DNA from: Erythroxylum novogranatense
Lineage: Eukaryota > Streptophyta > Magnoliopsida > Malpighiales > Erythroxylaceae
Reading direction: 5' to 3'
NCBI GenBank assembly: GCA_029891385.1
Contig: CM057228.1
Coordinates: forward strand, 68,208,523 to 68,272,522
Length of the DNA stretch: 64,000 bases
Below are positions 11,641 through 23,520 of this stretch, piece after piece (the stretch's first letter is position 1; the number at the start of each line of letters is the position of its first letter). The notes beneath the pieces were generated by a model. It made no database searches. It worked only from the letters and a program-made list of their open reading frames with translations, and was not told where the DNA came from. The position numbers and the translations under genes were made by a program.

Positions 11641-11900
11641 TTTTTTATTGATATTATACTATATCAAAGATCATGATTAAGCTTATTCCTATTTCCAGTA
11701 GTTACAAATAAACTTACCAAAAATATCTAAAAGGACATGTCTTAATGTGTTGTGTTTCACAATAATATTGTTTTAGTGGATAAAAACACAACAATGTGTT
11801 AATGATAGGCTAAAACTTTAGAAAGATATGTTAGAGTTAGGGTTTTAAATTAAGTGAGACCAAAATTGAGTACTTGTAGTGTATCTTTTCAAGTCACATG
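11640..11900. other. Unassigned AT-rich spacer
   Basis: Nothing recognised between the GPT upstream region and the LINE remnant. Confidence 0.4.
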
Positions 11901-12530
11901 GTTATATCTAATGTGAAGATCAAAATTAGTACCGAAGAAGGATTGTTTTAAATACCTTGAATCTATCATCCAAAGCAGTGGTGAGATAAATGATGATATA
12001 GTTTCTTGTATTAAATTAGGATGGCTAAAATAGAGGAACATATTGGTAATTTTATATGACAAGAAGATATCACATAAATTAAAAGATAATTTTAAATTTT
12101 AGTAATTAAGTCGACAATGCTTTATAGGCCAAAGTGTTAGCTCATCAAACTGATGCATATTTATAAGTTGATGGTAGCAGAGATTAGGATGTTCCATTGG
12201 ATGTGCAACCTTACAAAAAGAGATAAGGTCATGAATGAAATAGCCAGAGACAAGTTAGAGGTGATTAACATTGATAATAAAAATGAGAGGCAAGATTTAA
12301 GTGATTCAGACATGTTAAAAAGAGACGTCTTAAAGCTCCAATGATATGAGAAGATTATTCTTAAGGACTGTAAGAGAAGAAGAGGAAGACCTAAAAAGAA
12401 TTGAGTGGAGATAATCGGGAGCAATATGAATCTACTAGAGACTTAACTTTTAGTAGAAAACTTTGGCAAACTAAAATATGAGTCGAGAATCTTTATATAG
12501 AAAGGTCCTTCTATTTTCCTAGACCTTTTA
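11900..12530 (+). pseudogene. RTE-clade LINE 3' remnant
   Basis: Translated pieces match the end of RTE-type non-LTR elements: DCFKYLESIIQSSGEINDDI and VSCIKLGWLK (about 11942-12030, the usual FKYLGS...GWMKWR block); MVAEIRMFHWMCNLTKRDKV (about 12171-12230, for MRMLRWMCG.TR.DKIRNE); and KRRRGRPKKN (about 12373-12402, for RGRGRPKKTW). Several stops and small indels. Only the 3' end is present, as expected from aborted target-primed reverse transcription. Confidence 0.82.
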
Positions 12531-13690
12531 AACCTTTATCTTTGATTTTTGTTTCTTTTAATTATTCTAAACATTTTTGTTTGTAGCATTTATTCCTTTA
12601 GTTATTTTTTCATTTTCATTTATCTAGTTATTTGTTTTTGTATTTATTTATTGTTTTCTTTCAACTATTTCCAATTTTTTTCCTTACAAAGATAGCCTTT
12701 TTACTAAATAGAGGAAAGATTGCACACTTTTAAACCTCTCCAAACTTACCATCTCTGTAAGATTCCTATTAAGAGTTTTTTTTGTTTTAATTATCCTTTT
12801 AAGTTATATCGTTAATTTTAACAAGGTGATAATTTTAGATGTGTGACATTTTATATGATCAACTACATCTTAGAGACTTGATTGAGAATTAAATTAAACA
12901 ATGTGGTGTATATCAATTAAATAAAGAAATAAATATTATTAATTTATCATATTTACATATAATTACTATCATTAAAAGAGTAAAATGTGTAATGTTAATT
13001 CATTCTATTAAAATTTTAATTATTATATTTATTAGGTTAAAAGACATCAATATATTTTGTAACTTATTGATTCACTAAAACTATTTATACTTTAAACATT
13101 TAGAGTGAAGTGGCATGTTGTAACTATATTTAGAATATACGAGTATAGGACAATGCCATGAGGATTGTTAGTTAATTAATAACTACTCACAAACTTAATA
13201 AGTTTCAACGATTATGATTTGTTAAATAAGAAAATAAAATAAATAGTAAACCTAAACAAAAAACAAAGAAATGATCAAGAATAAATCAATATATAAATAA
13301 ACTAAATTTATGTGAGGTTTCCCGGACTTTATTATACTAAAATTTACCTGATTTAATGAATGATTATAGTTTCTTGGACTAGTAAGAATTTTGAACTTAG
13401 ATCATATTCGTTTGAGTCATACAAACTTCATTATTAGATTAATCAATTAAAATCTCTTTCAAATCAAGAAAACCTAAAAATGAATTAATTTGTCATAAGA
13501 CCTCTCTTAATATTTTTTATTATAACCTAAGAAGATCTTGCAACTTTCTCTCAAAAAGCTCATGCTTAGCCCTCATTATCTATATTGTGATCTAGCCACA
13601 CATCTCTTCTCTTGAATCTTAATATATGAAGGAAATAATTAAATCTTCCACTTTTATTCTTTCAATTCAATCAATATTCGAATTTCTAAA
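12531..13690. other. Unassigned AT-rich sequence
   Basis: Very AT-rich, including a T-rich run at 12540-12700. No coding, RNA or terminal-repeat signal recognised. Confidence 0.4.
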
Positions 13691-13699
13691 TTCATGAAA

Positions 13700-14090
13700 A
13701 ATCTCAAGGAAAATCAATACTACTCATATCTACTTGATCCTTAAACTTTTTAATGTATATAGTCTTATTGATTTTCGACCAATATCTTGTTGTAACACCA
13801 TTTATAAGGTGATTTCAAAGCATCTTGCTAATAGACTCAATGAAAACTTAAACCAAATCATCCATGACTATCAAGGAACATTCATATCTAGCAAAACTAC
13901 CTTTGATAATATTCTCTTGGAGCAAGAATTAATGAGAGATCATAACTCAGGCAAATAATGGAATCTTTAACTTCTAGTTTTTCCTAGGATTTTTTATAAT
14001 AGCGATGTTTTTCATTTTGCTTGTTCCAACCTTGTAAAGACTACTTAATATCTTTTATTACTTTAATGAATTCTTTTATCTTTCAAAATG
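13700..14090 (+). pseudogene. LINE RT fragment with 3' tail
   Basis: An open stretch at 13734-13958 carries LIDFRPISCCNTIYKVISKH and LANRLNENLNQIIHDYQGTF, the first RT blocks of plant L1-type LINEs, then NILLEQELMRDH. It is followed directly by a LINE-type 3' end (AATGAATTCTTTTATCTTTC then AAAA near 14087), so most of RT and the C-terminus have been deleted. Confidence 0.78.
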
Positions 14091-14640
14091 AATTCATTCA
14101 ATTATTAGATCAAAGAATTAATCAAAGCATAATTACGTCCTAAAGTCTATCCTACCTAAATCTCTACCACAATTAGTTCATAACTAGACAAAGAATATCA
14201 ATACAAAAACAATAAAGAAAATAAGAAAAAGCAATCATTGTCATGAATCCTAAATTTTGAATCTTCAATAAACCCTTGTCTTTATTCCAATAACGACTTG
14301 ATCAATAACAAACGTGGAACAACTTCCAAATGACTTTAAACTATATTCTAGCCAAAAGAAATCCCTTGATTTTCTCTTTATTTTTATCAGTGATCTTAAT
14401 CTTTAATAAGATACAAAGCCCTAACTTGGTTATGTGTAGTAGACCATATTGCATTTGGTAGCTTCTGTTACTTTTTTCAAAAAATAACGTCGACACATAG
14501 ATGTGTAAGTGCTATGTTGTTTGATGTAGGGGTAACACTTTATGTATATGGCTATAAAGGAGAAGAAGAATCAATCATTATAGAACATAACCATAATACA
14601 GTGATGTATAGGTGTCATGTTGTGATTGACTTTTTCCAAG
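14091..14640. other. Unassigned spacer
   Basis: AT-rich. Contains ATAACGTCGACACATAGATG near 14484 but no interpretable feature. Confidence 0.35.
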
Positions 14641-16166
14641 TTAGTAAATATTGAATTAACCGCAAGTGTACGATGTAACTATAGCTAATACCTACAAGTA
14701 TAGGTTGATCCCATGAAGACAATGAATAATAGTAATTACTATTATCCTATTATCTAGTTTATGAATTTCATTGTTATTTTTAATTAAAAGAAAGTAAAAA
14801 ATTAAGCAAGTAAAATAATTAGGCAGCAAGAGTGAATTAAAGTGAATTAGTAAACTATTGATATCATAATATTAGTATTTAGGTTTCGAATCCCCCTAGA
14901 ACTCTTAACATAATGATCTTTTATTATGAATTTGTTTTATTGATTTATTGGACCATGAAGATTCCTGTGTTATGCTAATAGCTGACCTTGAGTTTACTAA
15001 AAACTAATCCTTAAGTTTTGAACCGAATTACTAGGGTTAAGGTTTGTAGGATTGCCTTACCGATTCGTGAATCCCACTATTAGGTTTGATCCTAATCTAG
15101 AAGATTTATGTCATCCTATCTCTAGGGTTGCAATCAACTCTTTCAAATTATGGTAGATTTATTCATAAACAAGATTTCTCAATTTCTATGAATGAAATTC
15201 GGTTATGATCTAATATTTGAGATCTATTAGAACATAAATAAAACACGTAATCAAATCATAATATATCAATCAAACCAATTGCATTAATAAAAGAATAAAA
15301 TCATATTAAAGTAACAACATAGCGTTCATTTAACCTAAATAGTAACAAGATGTTTAGTTATACATGATCTAACATGAAATCTAACATAAATAGAAAGAAC
15401 AACGAATTGAAAATAATGAGTTCATAATTCTAAATAACCCTGGTTCTTTTCTATCGAGTATTCTTATAAGGTAGAGGCATGATCTTGTATTTGATGGATC
15501 TTTCGATGATTTCTTTATGATTTCCACTTCTTTGGATCAAAATCACTCTTTGAGAATGATCTCCACATATGGAATTGCCTACTGATGTGTGCTCCTTTGA
15601 TACGCGTTTGCTCGTGTCCTTTTATAGCGAAATTTAAGGTTCTGGGAGATGCCCAAGTTGATGCACAGTCATGCATCAAACCATATACTTCTTTCAGGCT
15701 GCGTATAATAGTGCATCAACCTTCTGTATAGCCTAAAAAAGTGTATAGAATGATGCACAACTGTACATCCCTTCTATGCTTCGAATCTTCATTTTATATC
15801 ATGTTTTTATTTGAATTCTTCTCCTTTAATTCCACAAAGGCAATTATAACCTATAATCACACTTGGAGCAAATTAAGGATCAAATATATGATAAAAGTAT
15901 AAAATATCAAGAAAATATACATCAAATATGGGATATAAATACGATCAAATATCCATCTATCATGTTTTTGATTCCTTCTTCAAGTCTGGCAAGTCTGTAC
16001 CAAGTTTATCCAATTCTTCTCCAAATTCTCTCATTTTCCTTAAAGAGGTAAAAATATAACCTGAAAAAATATATCTCAAATTAAGTATTATATCATTCAA
16101 CAACATTCAAAATACAAGCAATATTCTATGAAAATAATACCAAACATAATGTATGTCTGGATTACA
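14640..16166 (-). mobile_element. Minus-strand gypsy LTR (Athila/Tat type)
   Basis: On the minus strand a polypurine tract TTTAAATGTGAGGGAGTTT (about 16188-16167) precedes an LTR start TGTAATCC (16166-16159). The far end has the phrase CATGGGATCAACCTATACTT and ACACTTGCGGTTAATTCAAT (about 14715-14650), typical of the ends of plant Athila/Tat LTRs. The left boundary is approximate. It includes a GATGCA/TGCATC inverted-repeat cluster (15640-15770). Confidence 0.6.
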
Positions 16167-16189
16167 TAAAACTCCCTCACATTTAAACA

Positions 16190-16920
16190 ATTTCTTTTCT
16201 TAAGCAAATGAATGTCACCGTTCAATCTCAAAATAGAAAATAATTCCAAAAAGTGTTAAACAAATCAAGCATACCAATGAAGATTATCCATTACTTATCC
16301 AACCATTAGGGTCATCAAAATGCTAAGTAACTAACAACTTGTATCAATTTACAATTTAAATTCATTTCACCTTATGATCCTTTATACTTCAACCAAAATT
16401 ACAAAATTCAATTCCATGCATAAAAGGAACATACATAAGATAATTGGTTTCAACTTTCAAACATATTCACATCCCTTATTTTAAAGATAAATTTAAATCA
16501 AACAAGAATATTAAAAGCTTATTTTGAATGTTACCTAGCCTTTTAATGTGAGAGTAAACACCTTGTCAGAAATAACTAAATTACTGAACTAAGTCACTAT
16601 CTCAAATGGCTACTAGCACCACCCTTTAACTTCACTCTTTTTATTGGTTCGAAGCTAGTGACATGAAATTCTTTATGTTATTTTATTCACATTTATTTAT
16701 GGGATAGTGAAAATGCTTAAAAGAAGTCACAAATGTTACTATCTCTTTAAATAATACATCCTAAAAGCAGTTACTCTGAAAGTAGATGCTAAAGCATCAA
16801 CTCTTGCCCTCTTATATAGGGGCGGTTGTATAGGAATCCTAGGTTAGGGTGTTCTTATCCTAACCATAGTGCCTTAAAGAAAAATGAAACAAAATTGAAG
16901 TAAAAAATGTAACTTTAGTA
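16190..16920 (-). mobile_element. Degraded 3' internal region of the minus-strand gypsy
   Basis: AT-rich and non-coding, and it lies on the internal side of the minus-strand PPT. No protein domain is recognisable; the assignment rests on position only. Confidence 0.4.
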
Positions 16921-16926
16921 CCATGT

Positions 16927-18394
16927 TGTGTCTAATTTCTTTTGAGTTTCCTAGGCCTTATATCTTGATTTTGGTTACAAATTCTTATGATTTAATCCAA
17001 ATTTGAGATGAATTAAGTGAAAATGACGTGAATGTTGCAAGAATGTTGAATGGAGAATTTTGTGAATATTGCATGAAATTAAATGTTGTATGAAAATTAC
17101 ATGACAAGGGAGTCACAATTATGACTTCCATAGTCACGGGCATGAGAAGGGAGTCATACTCATGGCTTCTATAGTCATGGCTGTGAGAAGGGAGTCATAC
17201 TCATGACTTTTATAGTCATAGGCATGACAATTTGTTTGCACTAATTTTTTTAGCATAACACGTGCAGGTTAACAACGAGGTTAAAAACAAACCCTAAACC
17301 TAGACCCTCAGATTGATAGAAAAGAAAGGAGAAGAATAAAAGGGGCTAAAAAGGAGGAAAAAATAGAAGTTGGAGGTGGAGAATAGAGACCAATCAGCTG
17401 GTGAGAAAGAAGGGAGAAAGAGAAGAGAAAGAAGACAAGTTGAAGCCAGTGTGAGCACATAAACTTTTGGGTGAGAGCAAGTAGACATAGAAGGTGAGAG
17501 CCTATATAGAGAGCTTGAGATTGGCAGTAGACCCATCACCAACTCCCTCATTCAAACACTCCATTTGTTTGCTCTTTCTATTTTATTTTTGCTGCATTAT
17601 TGAATCTATCTATTGAAACTTATTTACTCTGTTTTTTCTTCAATAGTTCATTTCAGTTTATTCACTATTTTATCGCTCTGATACTTCTCTATTATTGTTA
17701 AATATGGGATTGAAATATATAAAGATGATGAACTGTGTTTATTCTATGATGGGCTGACTATTTTTTCTTTTTAGAATTAATGTAGCTAATTTAGTTGATT
17801 ATGCATGAAGAAGGGACTATTTTGTTGTCTTATTATTTGCTATAGTTTCTAAGCTTATTGGACATAATAGTGTGGCCAACCTTTGTATCATTTTTTGGTA
17901 TTAAATGAAGGATCGAGAGAAAAAGTTTAATATTAGAATGAAAAACTATAGATGCTTAAGTTATGAATTAGAAATATATTTACTTAAGTGGGTAATTATT
18001 AGTTAGGTTTCCATAATTGATTTGGATGATAAGTTTTTTTAATACGAAATTTAGATTTAGTTTATTATTTGAATTGATTTTAGAGCCCAGTTGGTAATTT
18101 TAGCAAGACAACTATCAAATTAATTGCCCTTAGTCATACCAATTGATCAAATCGTTCTTGCTTCTAGTTAAATCATTTTACTTTTTTTAGTTTATTTGAT
18201 TTATTTTTTAAAAACCTTTTACTCAACAAATCGAGAAAGTGTATTTAGGATTGCATTCGTTTTTACTTTCATTCAAGATTAATTTTAGTAAACCAATTTC
18301 ACCTCTTGGAGAGGCGACCCTAGGTATTCAACTACAATTACCATGTATACTTACAAGTAAGATAGCCTAGGTTTTTAAAACTTATTTCATCACA
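16927..18394 (+). mobile_element. 5' LTR of Athila-like element 1
   Basis: Starts near TGTGTCTAATTTC, ends near TTTCATCACA, and is followed by a gypsy primer-binding region. Its first ~170 bp align by eye with the LTR starting at 51963 (shared ATATCTTGATTTTGGTTACA). A TATA-like CTATATAGAG lies near 17500 and a 41-bp tandem array at 17108-17230. The block AGGCGACCCTAGG (18312-18324) is typical of the end of this LTR type. Confidence 0.68.
17108..17230 (+). repeat. Three 41-bp tandem units in Athila-like LTR U3
   Basis: Units start at 17108, 17149 and 17190, each GGGAGTCAYACTCATGRCTT followed by YTATAGTCATGG-like sequence. GAGTCAT and ATGACTT are inverted halves within a unit. They lie about 180 bp from the LTR start, upstream of the TATA-like site. 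Confidence 0.85.
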
Positions 18395-18401
18395 ATAAGT
18401 T

Positions 18402-18423
18402 TTTGACGTTGTTGTCGGGGAGG
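18402..18423 (+). other. Primer-binding site region of Athila-like element 1
   Basis: TTTGACGTTGTTGTCGGGGA is a decayed form (CpG to TpG-type changes) of the TTTGGCGCCGTTGCCGGGGA phrase that follows Athila/Tat LTRs. Confidence 0.75.
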
Positions 18424-18559
18424 TGTTTAATCCTTAGACTTAACTTAATTTTGATCATTTTGTCTTTTCATGCATTCACTTTTGTCATGTTATTTCATTA
18501 AATTGTTTTAGCAATTTTTCTTACTAATTCAATGTTGTCTGTATTTTTTTTTTAGGAAG

Positions 18560-19655
18560 GAGGTCATGGGAAAGTTAACTCATTCCTTTTATTGATAATG
18601 TGTATTGGATAAGAGGACCTCAAAGGGGATTTGAAGATTATCTCGAGGAAACCAAGCCTGAAGATAAAGAGATGGTTGAATGGCAGCCGGTCATGAACAA
18701 CAAGAGATTTGATTCATTGGAAGATTCTGTAAAGAGGGTTGAAACTCAAGTAGGGAAACTCATTACTCAAATGTAAATCAATTAAAAAGGAAAGTTGCCT
18801 AGTCAACCTAAACAAGCCAAGGTCGTTACAATTCTAAGACGTGATAAGGTGAATGATAATCATGTTGAGATTCCTTTTATTATGTCTGATGTAGGTAATT
18901 AAGAAGTGGAGAGCCTCATTAAGGGAAGAGATAAGCAAAGTGAGTAAAGCAATGGGAATGAATCTTCAAGTCACATTCAGGAAGGTAAAAAACTTAGACA
19001 TGCAACCAAAGGCAATGAAGGACCAAGACTATATAAGGCGACCGAAATAAGATAAGCAGTCGCTTGAAACAAGACTACATAAAAGGAGAATGCAACCCCA
19101 TGAAAAGTAGAGCTTAAAGAGTTACTTGATGATTTTAAGTATGTGTTTTTAGGTGAAGGGGAAATATATCCTACCATTCTTGCACTACTTTGGATGCTGA
19201 CCAAGAAAAAAGAATTTTGAGTGGGATGAAAAGATTGAAAAGATGGAGTTTGAGTGAAATTAAGGAAATTAGTCCCTCTATATGTATGCATAGGATTATT
19301 CTAGAAGAAGGGCCTAAACTAGTGAGAGAAACCTAAAGAAGACTCAATCCTAATATGTGGGAGGTAGTGAAGAAGGAAGTTTTGAAACTGCTTGATGAGG
19401 TAGTGATTTATCTAATTATGGATAGTGAGCGGGTGAGCTTAGTGCATGTAGTTCTGAAAAAATCCATCATCACTATCATTTGAAATGATAAAAATGAGTG
19501 CCTACTAGGACTACCACTAGATGGAGAATGTGTATTGATTATAGGAAACTGAATGCGGCTACCAAAAAGGACCATTTTCCTCTTCCTTTTATTGATCAAA
19601 TGTTGGATAAACTTTCTAGAAATGAGTTTTATTGTTTTCTTGATGGTCTTTCATG
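18560..19655 (+). pseudogene. Athila-like gag end and RT start, truncated
   Basis: Degraded Ty3/gypsy polyprotein of Athila type. Seen: RFDSLEDSVKRVETQVGKLI (about 18707-18765), GKLPSQPKQAKVVTILRRDK (about 18791-18850, usually ending LRSGK), ELLDDFKYVFLGEGEIYPTI (about 19120-19180), then RT blocks across frames, including a LNPNMWEVVKKEVLKLLDE-like stretch (about 19342-19400), a CRIDYRKLNAAT-like block (about 19530-19562) and FIDQMLDKLSRNEFYCFLDG (about 19590-19648). It stops exactly where the Tekay-1 LTR remnant begins (19656). Much of the protease/spacer is lost or unrecognisable. Confidence 0.8.
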
Positions 19656-20209
19656 AGGTGAGGCTTGAACCATTAGATTCATAAGACATATATCTTTCAC
19701 TCCATAAAATTTGGTACCATTTGGAGTTAAATTGAGGAAGTTCTCATTAAAGGAAGTGAGAGGCCGTTTAAGAGAGCATGTTTCAGGTATGAACACCTTT
19801 GGGTATTTGAATCATATCTTGAGTTATATAACTCCGATTAAGGTGATTCTTGCCTCTATGCGAACGTGAGGCTTTAAGCTATATTTGTTATGAACAAGTC
19901 CAAATGTGATTTTGAGGTTTAGCTAGTGTGCGCTCATCACTTTTATGGAATAGCAACGAATGACACTGCAATGTCCTAAGCGCAAGGGTTCATGAGTACG
20001 GTAGTTAAGCAGTTGGGTCACGAGATCCGACATCTATGGTATCAAAGCAAGTGTGATAAGCATAAGTTCCATGTAGTTGGGTCTCGGATCCAACAGTTGG
20101 GGTCCGGTCTCCGGGTCGGGTCCCGACATCTGTGGTATCAGAGCAAGTGTCTCGGGGATGGGCTCCACCCGGGACAGTTGGGGTCCGATCTACGGATCGG
20201 GTTCCAACA
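19656..20209 (+). mobile_element. 5' LTR of Tekay-1, only the last 554 bp
   Basis: Near-identical to 27282-27848, the end of the 3' LTR (shared GATTCATAAGACATATAT, GGAAGTGAGAGGCCGTTTAA and so on). The first ~2.94 kb of the LTR is missing; the break is at 19655/19656 against Athila-like RT. It carries two internal PBS-like sites. Ends in CCAACA at 20209. Confidence 0.9.
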
Positions 20210-20213
20210 TCTG

Positions 20214-20225
20214 TGGTATCAGAGC
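20214..20225 (+). other. Primer-binding site of Tekay-1 (initiator tRNA-Met)
   Basis: TGGTATCAGAGC four bases after the LTR end matches the 3' end of plant initiator tRNA-Met. Two further copies lie upstream inside the LTR at 20037-20048 (TGGTATCAAAGC) and 20133-20144. Confidence 0.9.
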
Positions 20226-20423
20226 AGCTCTAGGTTTATGATTTCCTAGGAACCCTAGTGGGTAGCCTCAAGGATAGAGTCAGCATGCATCATGTTACAT
20301 GAACCCTAAGCATTGTTTTAAATACAGTACATGCATCATTGGTTTTGAATTGTTTTACATGATTTGAACTTGTTTCACAAAGCACGAGCTAAAGATTTGA
20401 AATGATTTTCATTTAAAGGAGTA

Positions 20424-21545
20424 ATGCCGCCTCGAAGAAGAACTCGAGGAGCTCAATCTCGATCAGCTCTCGGAGGGAATGCGGATGAATCCCACATTCC
20501 CCAGGACGCAGGGACCATCCCTGTTTCAGATTCAGAGGCACCAAGTGTGCAGCACGAAGTGCCTCTCCAGCCTCCTCCTATGCGAAATCCAGTAGACCCA
20601 CAATTCTTTCAGGCCTTCGCCCAGGCTTTCGCATATGCTATGGGCCAGGGAAGGCAAGCTCAGATGCCAGCTCCAGCAGATCGGAGTGGGCAATATGACA
20701 AGCTCCGGAAGTATGGGGCTGTCGATTTCAGCGGGACTACAAATCTCGAAGAGGCAGAAGCATGGTTGAAGAGGACCGAGAGGGTCCTGAAACAGATGAA
20801 GTGCTCAGATGAAGAGAAGCTAGATTATGCAGTTAGTCTGCTACAGGGGGATGCACTGCACTGGTGGGAGTCAGTGCCTCATGATCGAGCAATACCTCCA
20901 GAGCTGACATGGAGGGAATTTTTAGAAGCCTTCAGGAGGAAGTACTTCTCGATGGTCTACGTCCAAGAGAAGGCCAGGGAATTTCTGAACCTTACCCAGA
21001 GGGATCTGACAGTGAGTGAGTATGAACTGAAGTTCACTCAACTTTCCAGGTATGCAGCCAACATTGTGGCCAATGAAGTGGACAAGTGCCGCAAGTTTGA
21101 AGGGGGATTGCACTTAGGGATCAAAGAGAAGGTGCTAATCCATAGTTTCCAGGATTACCAATAGTTAGTGGATGCAACGCTCCAGGATGAGAAGCTGGAG
21201 AATATTAAGGTTGAAGTGAGCAGGAAAAGGAAGAACAGAGAACAGTCCTCCAGGAAGGGAGTGAGTGCTCCAGCACCTGAGAGGAGCACCAGGACACATT
21301 ATACTCAGTGGCATGGGCGAAGTGGTCTGCCAAGAGTCGTGATCGAGGTAATTTCGAATGTGTCTCTAGTGTGGGAGGCCCAGGAAAGTCATGGAAGGGC
21401 AAGAATCCCCAATGTGATCGGTCAAGGGAAATTTCATCGAGGAGGTGTCTCAAGGGTTTGGTGGTTGCTTCGATGTGGAGAGAAGGGCATATGATGAGAG
21501 ATTGTCCCAGAGGTCGAGACAGGAGGGTTCCCAAGTTTAAGCTCA
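20424..21545 (+). pseudogene. Tekay-1 gag
   Basis: A 246-codon open frame from ATG at 20424 to TAG at 21164, then frameshifted continuation. Seen: Pro/Gln-rich N-terminus; KLRKYGAVDFSGTTNLEEAE and WLKRTERVLKQMKCSDEEKL (residues ~90-135); SLLQGDALHWWESVP; LTWREFLEAFRRKYF; the core of a chromovirus gag. After the stop the frame continues with LVDATLQDEKLENIK. The zinc knuckle near 21468-21512 is split between frames (RCGEKG in one, GHMMRDCPRG in another). The structural protein is therefore interrupted but only lightly decayed compared with neighbouring elements. Confidence 0.92.
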
Positions 21546-21667
21546 GAGGCGAGCGGAGATAGTGGGAACCAAAGCTAGTCATGTAAGTAGGCGATTCTGG
21601 AAGCGGTCGGGAGGCTAATCTGTAGGGAGGCCAAAGCACGTGGTCGTGCACCGGTAGAGTATTTGCC

Positions 21668-22204
21668 ATGACCAGAGAGGAAGCTGCAGCTGCTCCTGAA
21701 GTTGTGACTAGTATGGCTCAGTTGTTCAATTCTGCAGTTTATGTTTTGATTGATACGAGTTCCACACATTCATTTGTTTCCTCAAGTATGAATATGCATG
21801 CAGTTAATCCTGAGATTATGGATAACTTTCTAGTTGTTAGTACTCATTTGGGGAGTAAAGTAGTCATCAGTTTGATTTACAAGGATTGTGAGCTCAGCAT
21901 CAGTGGTACTAGATTGGTAGTAGATTTGCTACCTCTAGACCTTAAAGGGCTAGATGTCATACTAGGAATGGATGCCATGGAGAAGTATAAGGCAAAACTA
22001 GACTGTAGTCTCAAGGAAGTAGAATTTGATCTAGGAGATGGTCAGAAAGTAATCTTGAGGGGACGAAAACCGCGGATCGAGGATCATTTCGACTTTGCTA
22101 GTGAGCGGGATGATGGGCGGGGCCGAGGCCTTTTGGCACGTGTGATGGATCCAGAGGTAAATGTTGGAAGATTGCGGGATTATCGAGTTGTGAGGAGTTT
22201 CTGA
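21668..22204 (+). pseudogene. Tekay-1 protease region
   Basis: 178-codon frame. Retroviral-type aspartic protease fold of chromoviruses: VYVLIDTSSTHSFVSSSMNM has the active-site position as Asp-Thr-Ser, where the family has Asp-(Ser/Thr)-Gly, so the enzyme is probably dead. Downstream DLKGLDVILGMDAMEKYKAK is the conserved LGMDWL-type block. It ends with a stop at 22202 before RT. Confidence 0.88.
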
Positions 22205-23520
22205 TGTATTTCCGAAGAGTTACGTGGTTGCCGCCGGTGAGGAAGTTGAGTTTGCAATTGACTTGATTCCGGAACCGCGCCAATCTCTATACCACCTGAG
22301 AATGGCTCCAGTTGAGTTGAGAGAACTCAAGGAGCAATTGCAGGAGTTATTAGAGAAGCGGTTTATCGTGCCAAGTTCATCACCTTGGGGCGCTTGATCT
22401 GATTCGTTAAGAAGAAGGATGGAACTGGCGCGTGTGTATAGAATCTGAGGAAGCTTAACAAAGTGACGATTAAGAATGATATCCTTTACCTAGGATAGAT
22501 GATCATTTGATCACCGCGAGGAGCAAGGGTCTTTTCAAGATCGACCTCAGATCGAGTTATCATCAACTCCGAATCGTGGAGTCCGATGTTAACAAGACGA
22601 CTTCAAGACCCGCCACGGCACTATAAATTTAGGGTCATGCGCTTGAATCCACCAATGCTCCAGTTGCATTCATGGACCTTATGAGCAGTGGTTTTCAGAG
22701 TTCTTAGATCGGTTTGTCATTGTGTTCATTGATGACATTCGGTCTATTCTAAGGATGAAGGAGAGCATGAAACGGCATCTCGGGATAGTATTGCGAGATT
22801 AAGGGAGCAAGAACTTTATGCCAAATTCAGCAAGTGTGAATTTTGGCTGCATGAAGTGGTTTTCCTTGGACATGTGATTTCCAGCAAAGGGATCCATGTT
22901 GATCCGAGGAAAGTAGAAGCAGTAGTGAATTGGCAAGAGCCTAAGACAGTGAAAGAGGTAAGAAGCTTTCTAGGTTTGGCAGGTTATTATAGGAGATTCG
23001 TGGAGGGATTCTCCATGATAGCTGCGCCGATAACTAAGTTGTTGAGGAAGAATCATCAGTTTATCTGGAGCGAAGAATGTCAGAAGAGTTTTGAGGAACT
23101 CAAGCATAGATTAACGAGCGCTCCAATCCTAATCCTGCCCAATGGAGATCGGGGTATCTGAGATCTGATGATGCTTCGAGAAGAGGCTTAGGTTGTGTGT
23201 TAATGCAGAATGACAAAGTGATAGCCTATGCTTCACGGCAGTTGAAGCCATATGAGTTGAATTATCCGACTCATGACTTGGAGTTAGCAGCAGTAATTTT
23301 TGTCCTAAAGATTTGGAGACACTATCTGTATGGGGTTCAGACAAGGGTTTTCACGGATCACAAAAGCCTTAAGTACTTGCTAAGCCAGAAAGAGCTGGAT
23401 TTGAGGCAGAGAAGGTGGTTAGAGTTACTTAAAGATTATGATTTGATGATTGAGTACCATCCAGGCAAGGCGAATGTAGTAGCGGGTGCCTTGAGTAGGA
23501 AGTCATCCATATGTTCAGGC
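22205..23520 (+). pseudogene. Tekay-1 reverse transcriptase and RNase H
   Basis: Multiple frameshifts. RT blocks: [20 protein letters not shown] (about 22309-22368); [10 protein letters not shown] (about 22711-22740), where the catalytic Asp pair survives; [20 protein letters not shown] (about 22827-22886); [20 protein letters not shown] (about 22961-23020). RNase [21 protein letters not shown] (about 23232-23291), [20 protein letters not shown] (about 23351-23410) and [20 protein letters not shown]. The YSDAS box near 23160 is out of frame. Confidence 0.92.

Noticed and set aside
17300..17551. Minus-strand 83-codon hydrophobic/Ser-rich frame
   Set aside because: Lies antisense in a purine-rich LTR leader; composition-driven.
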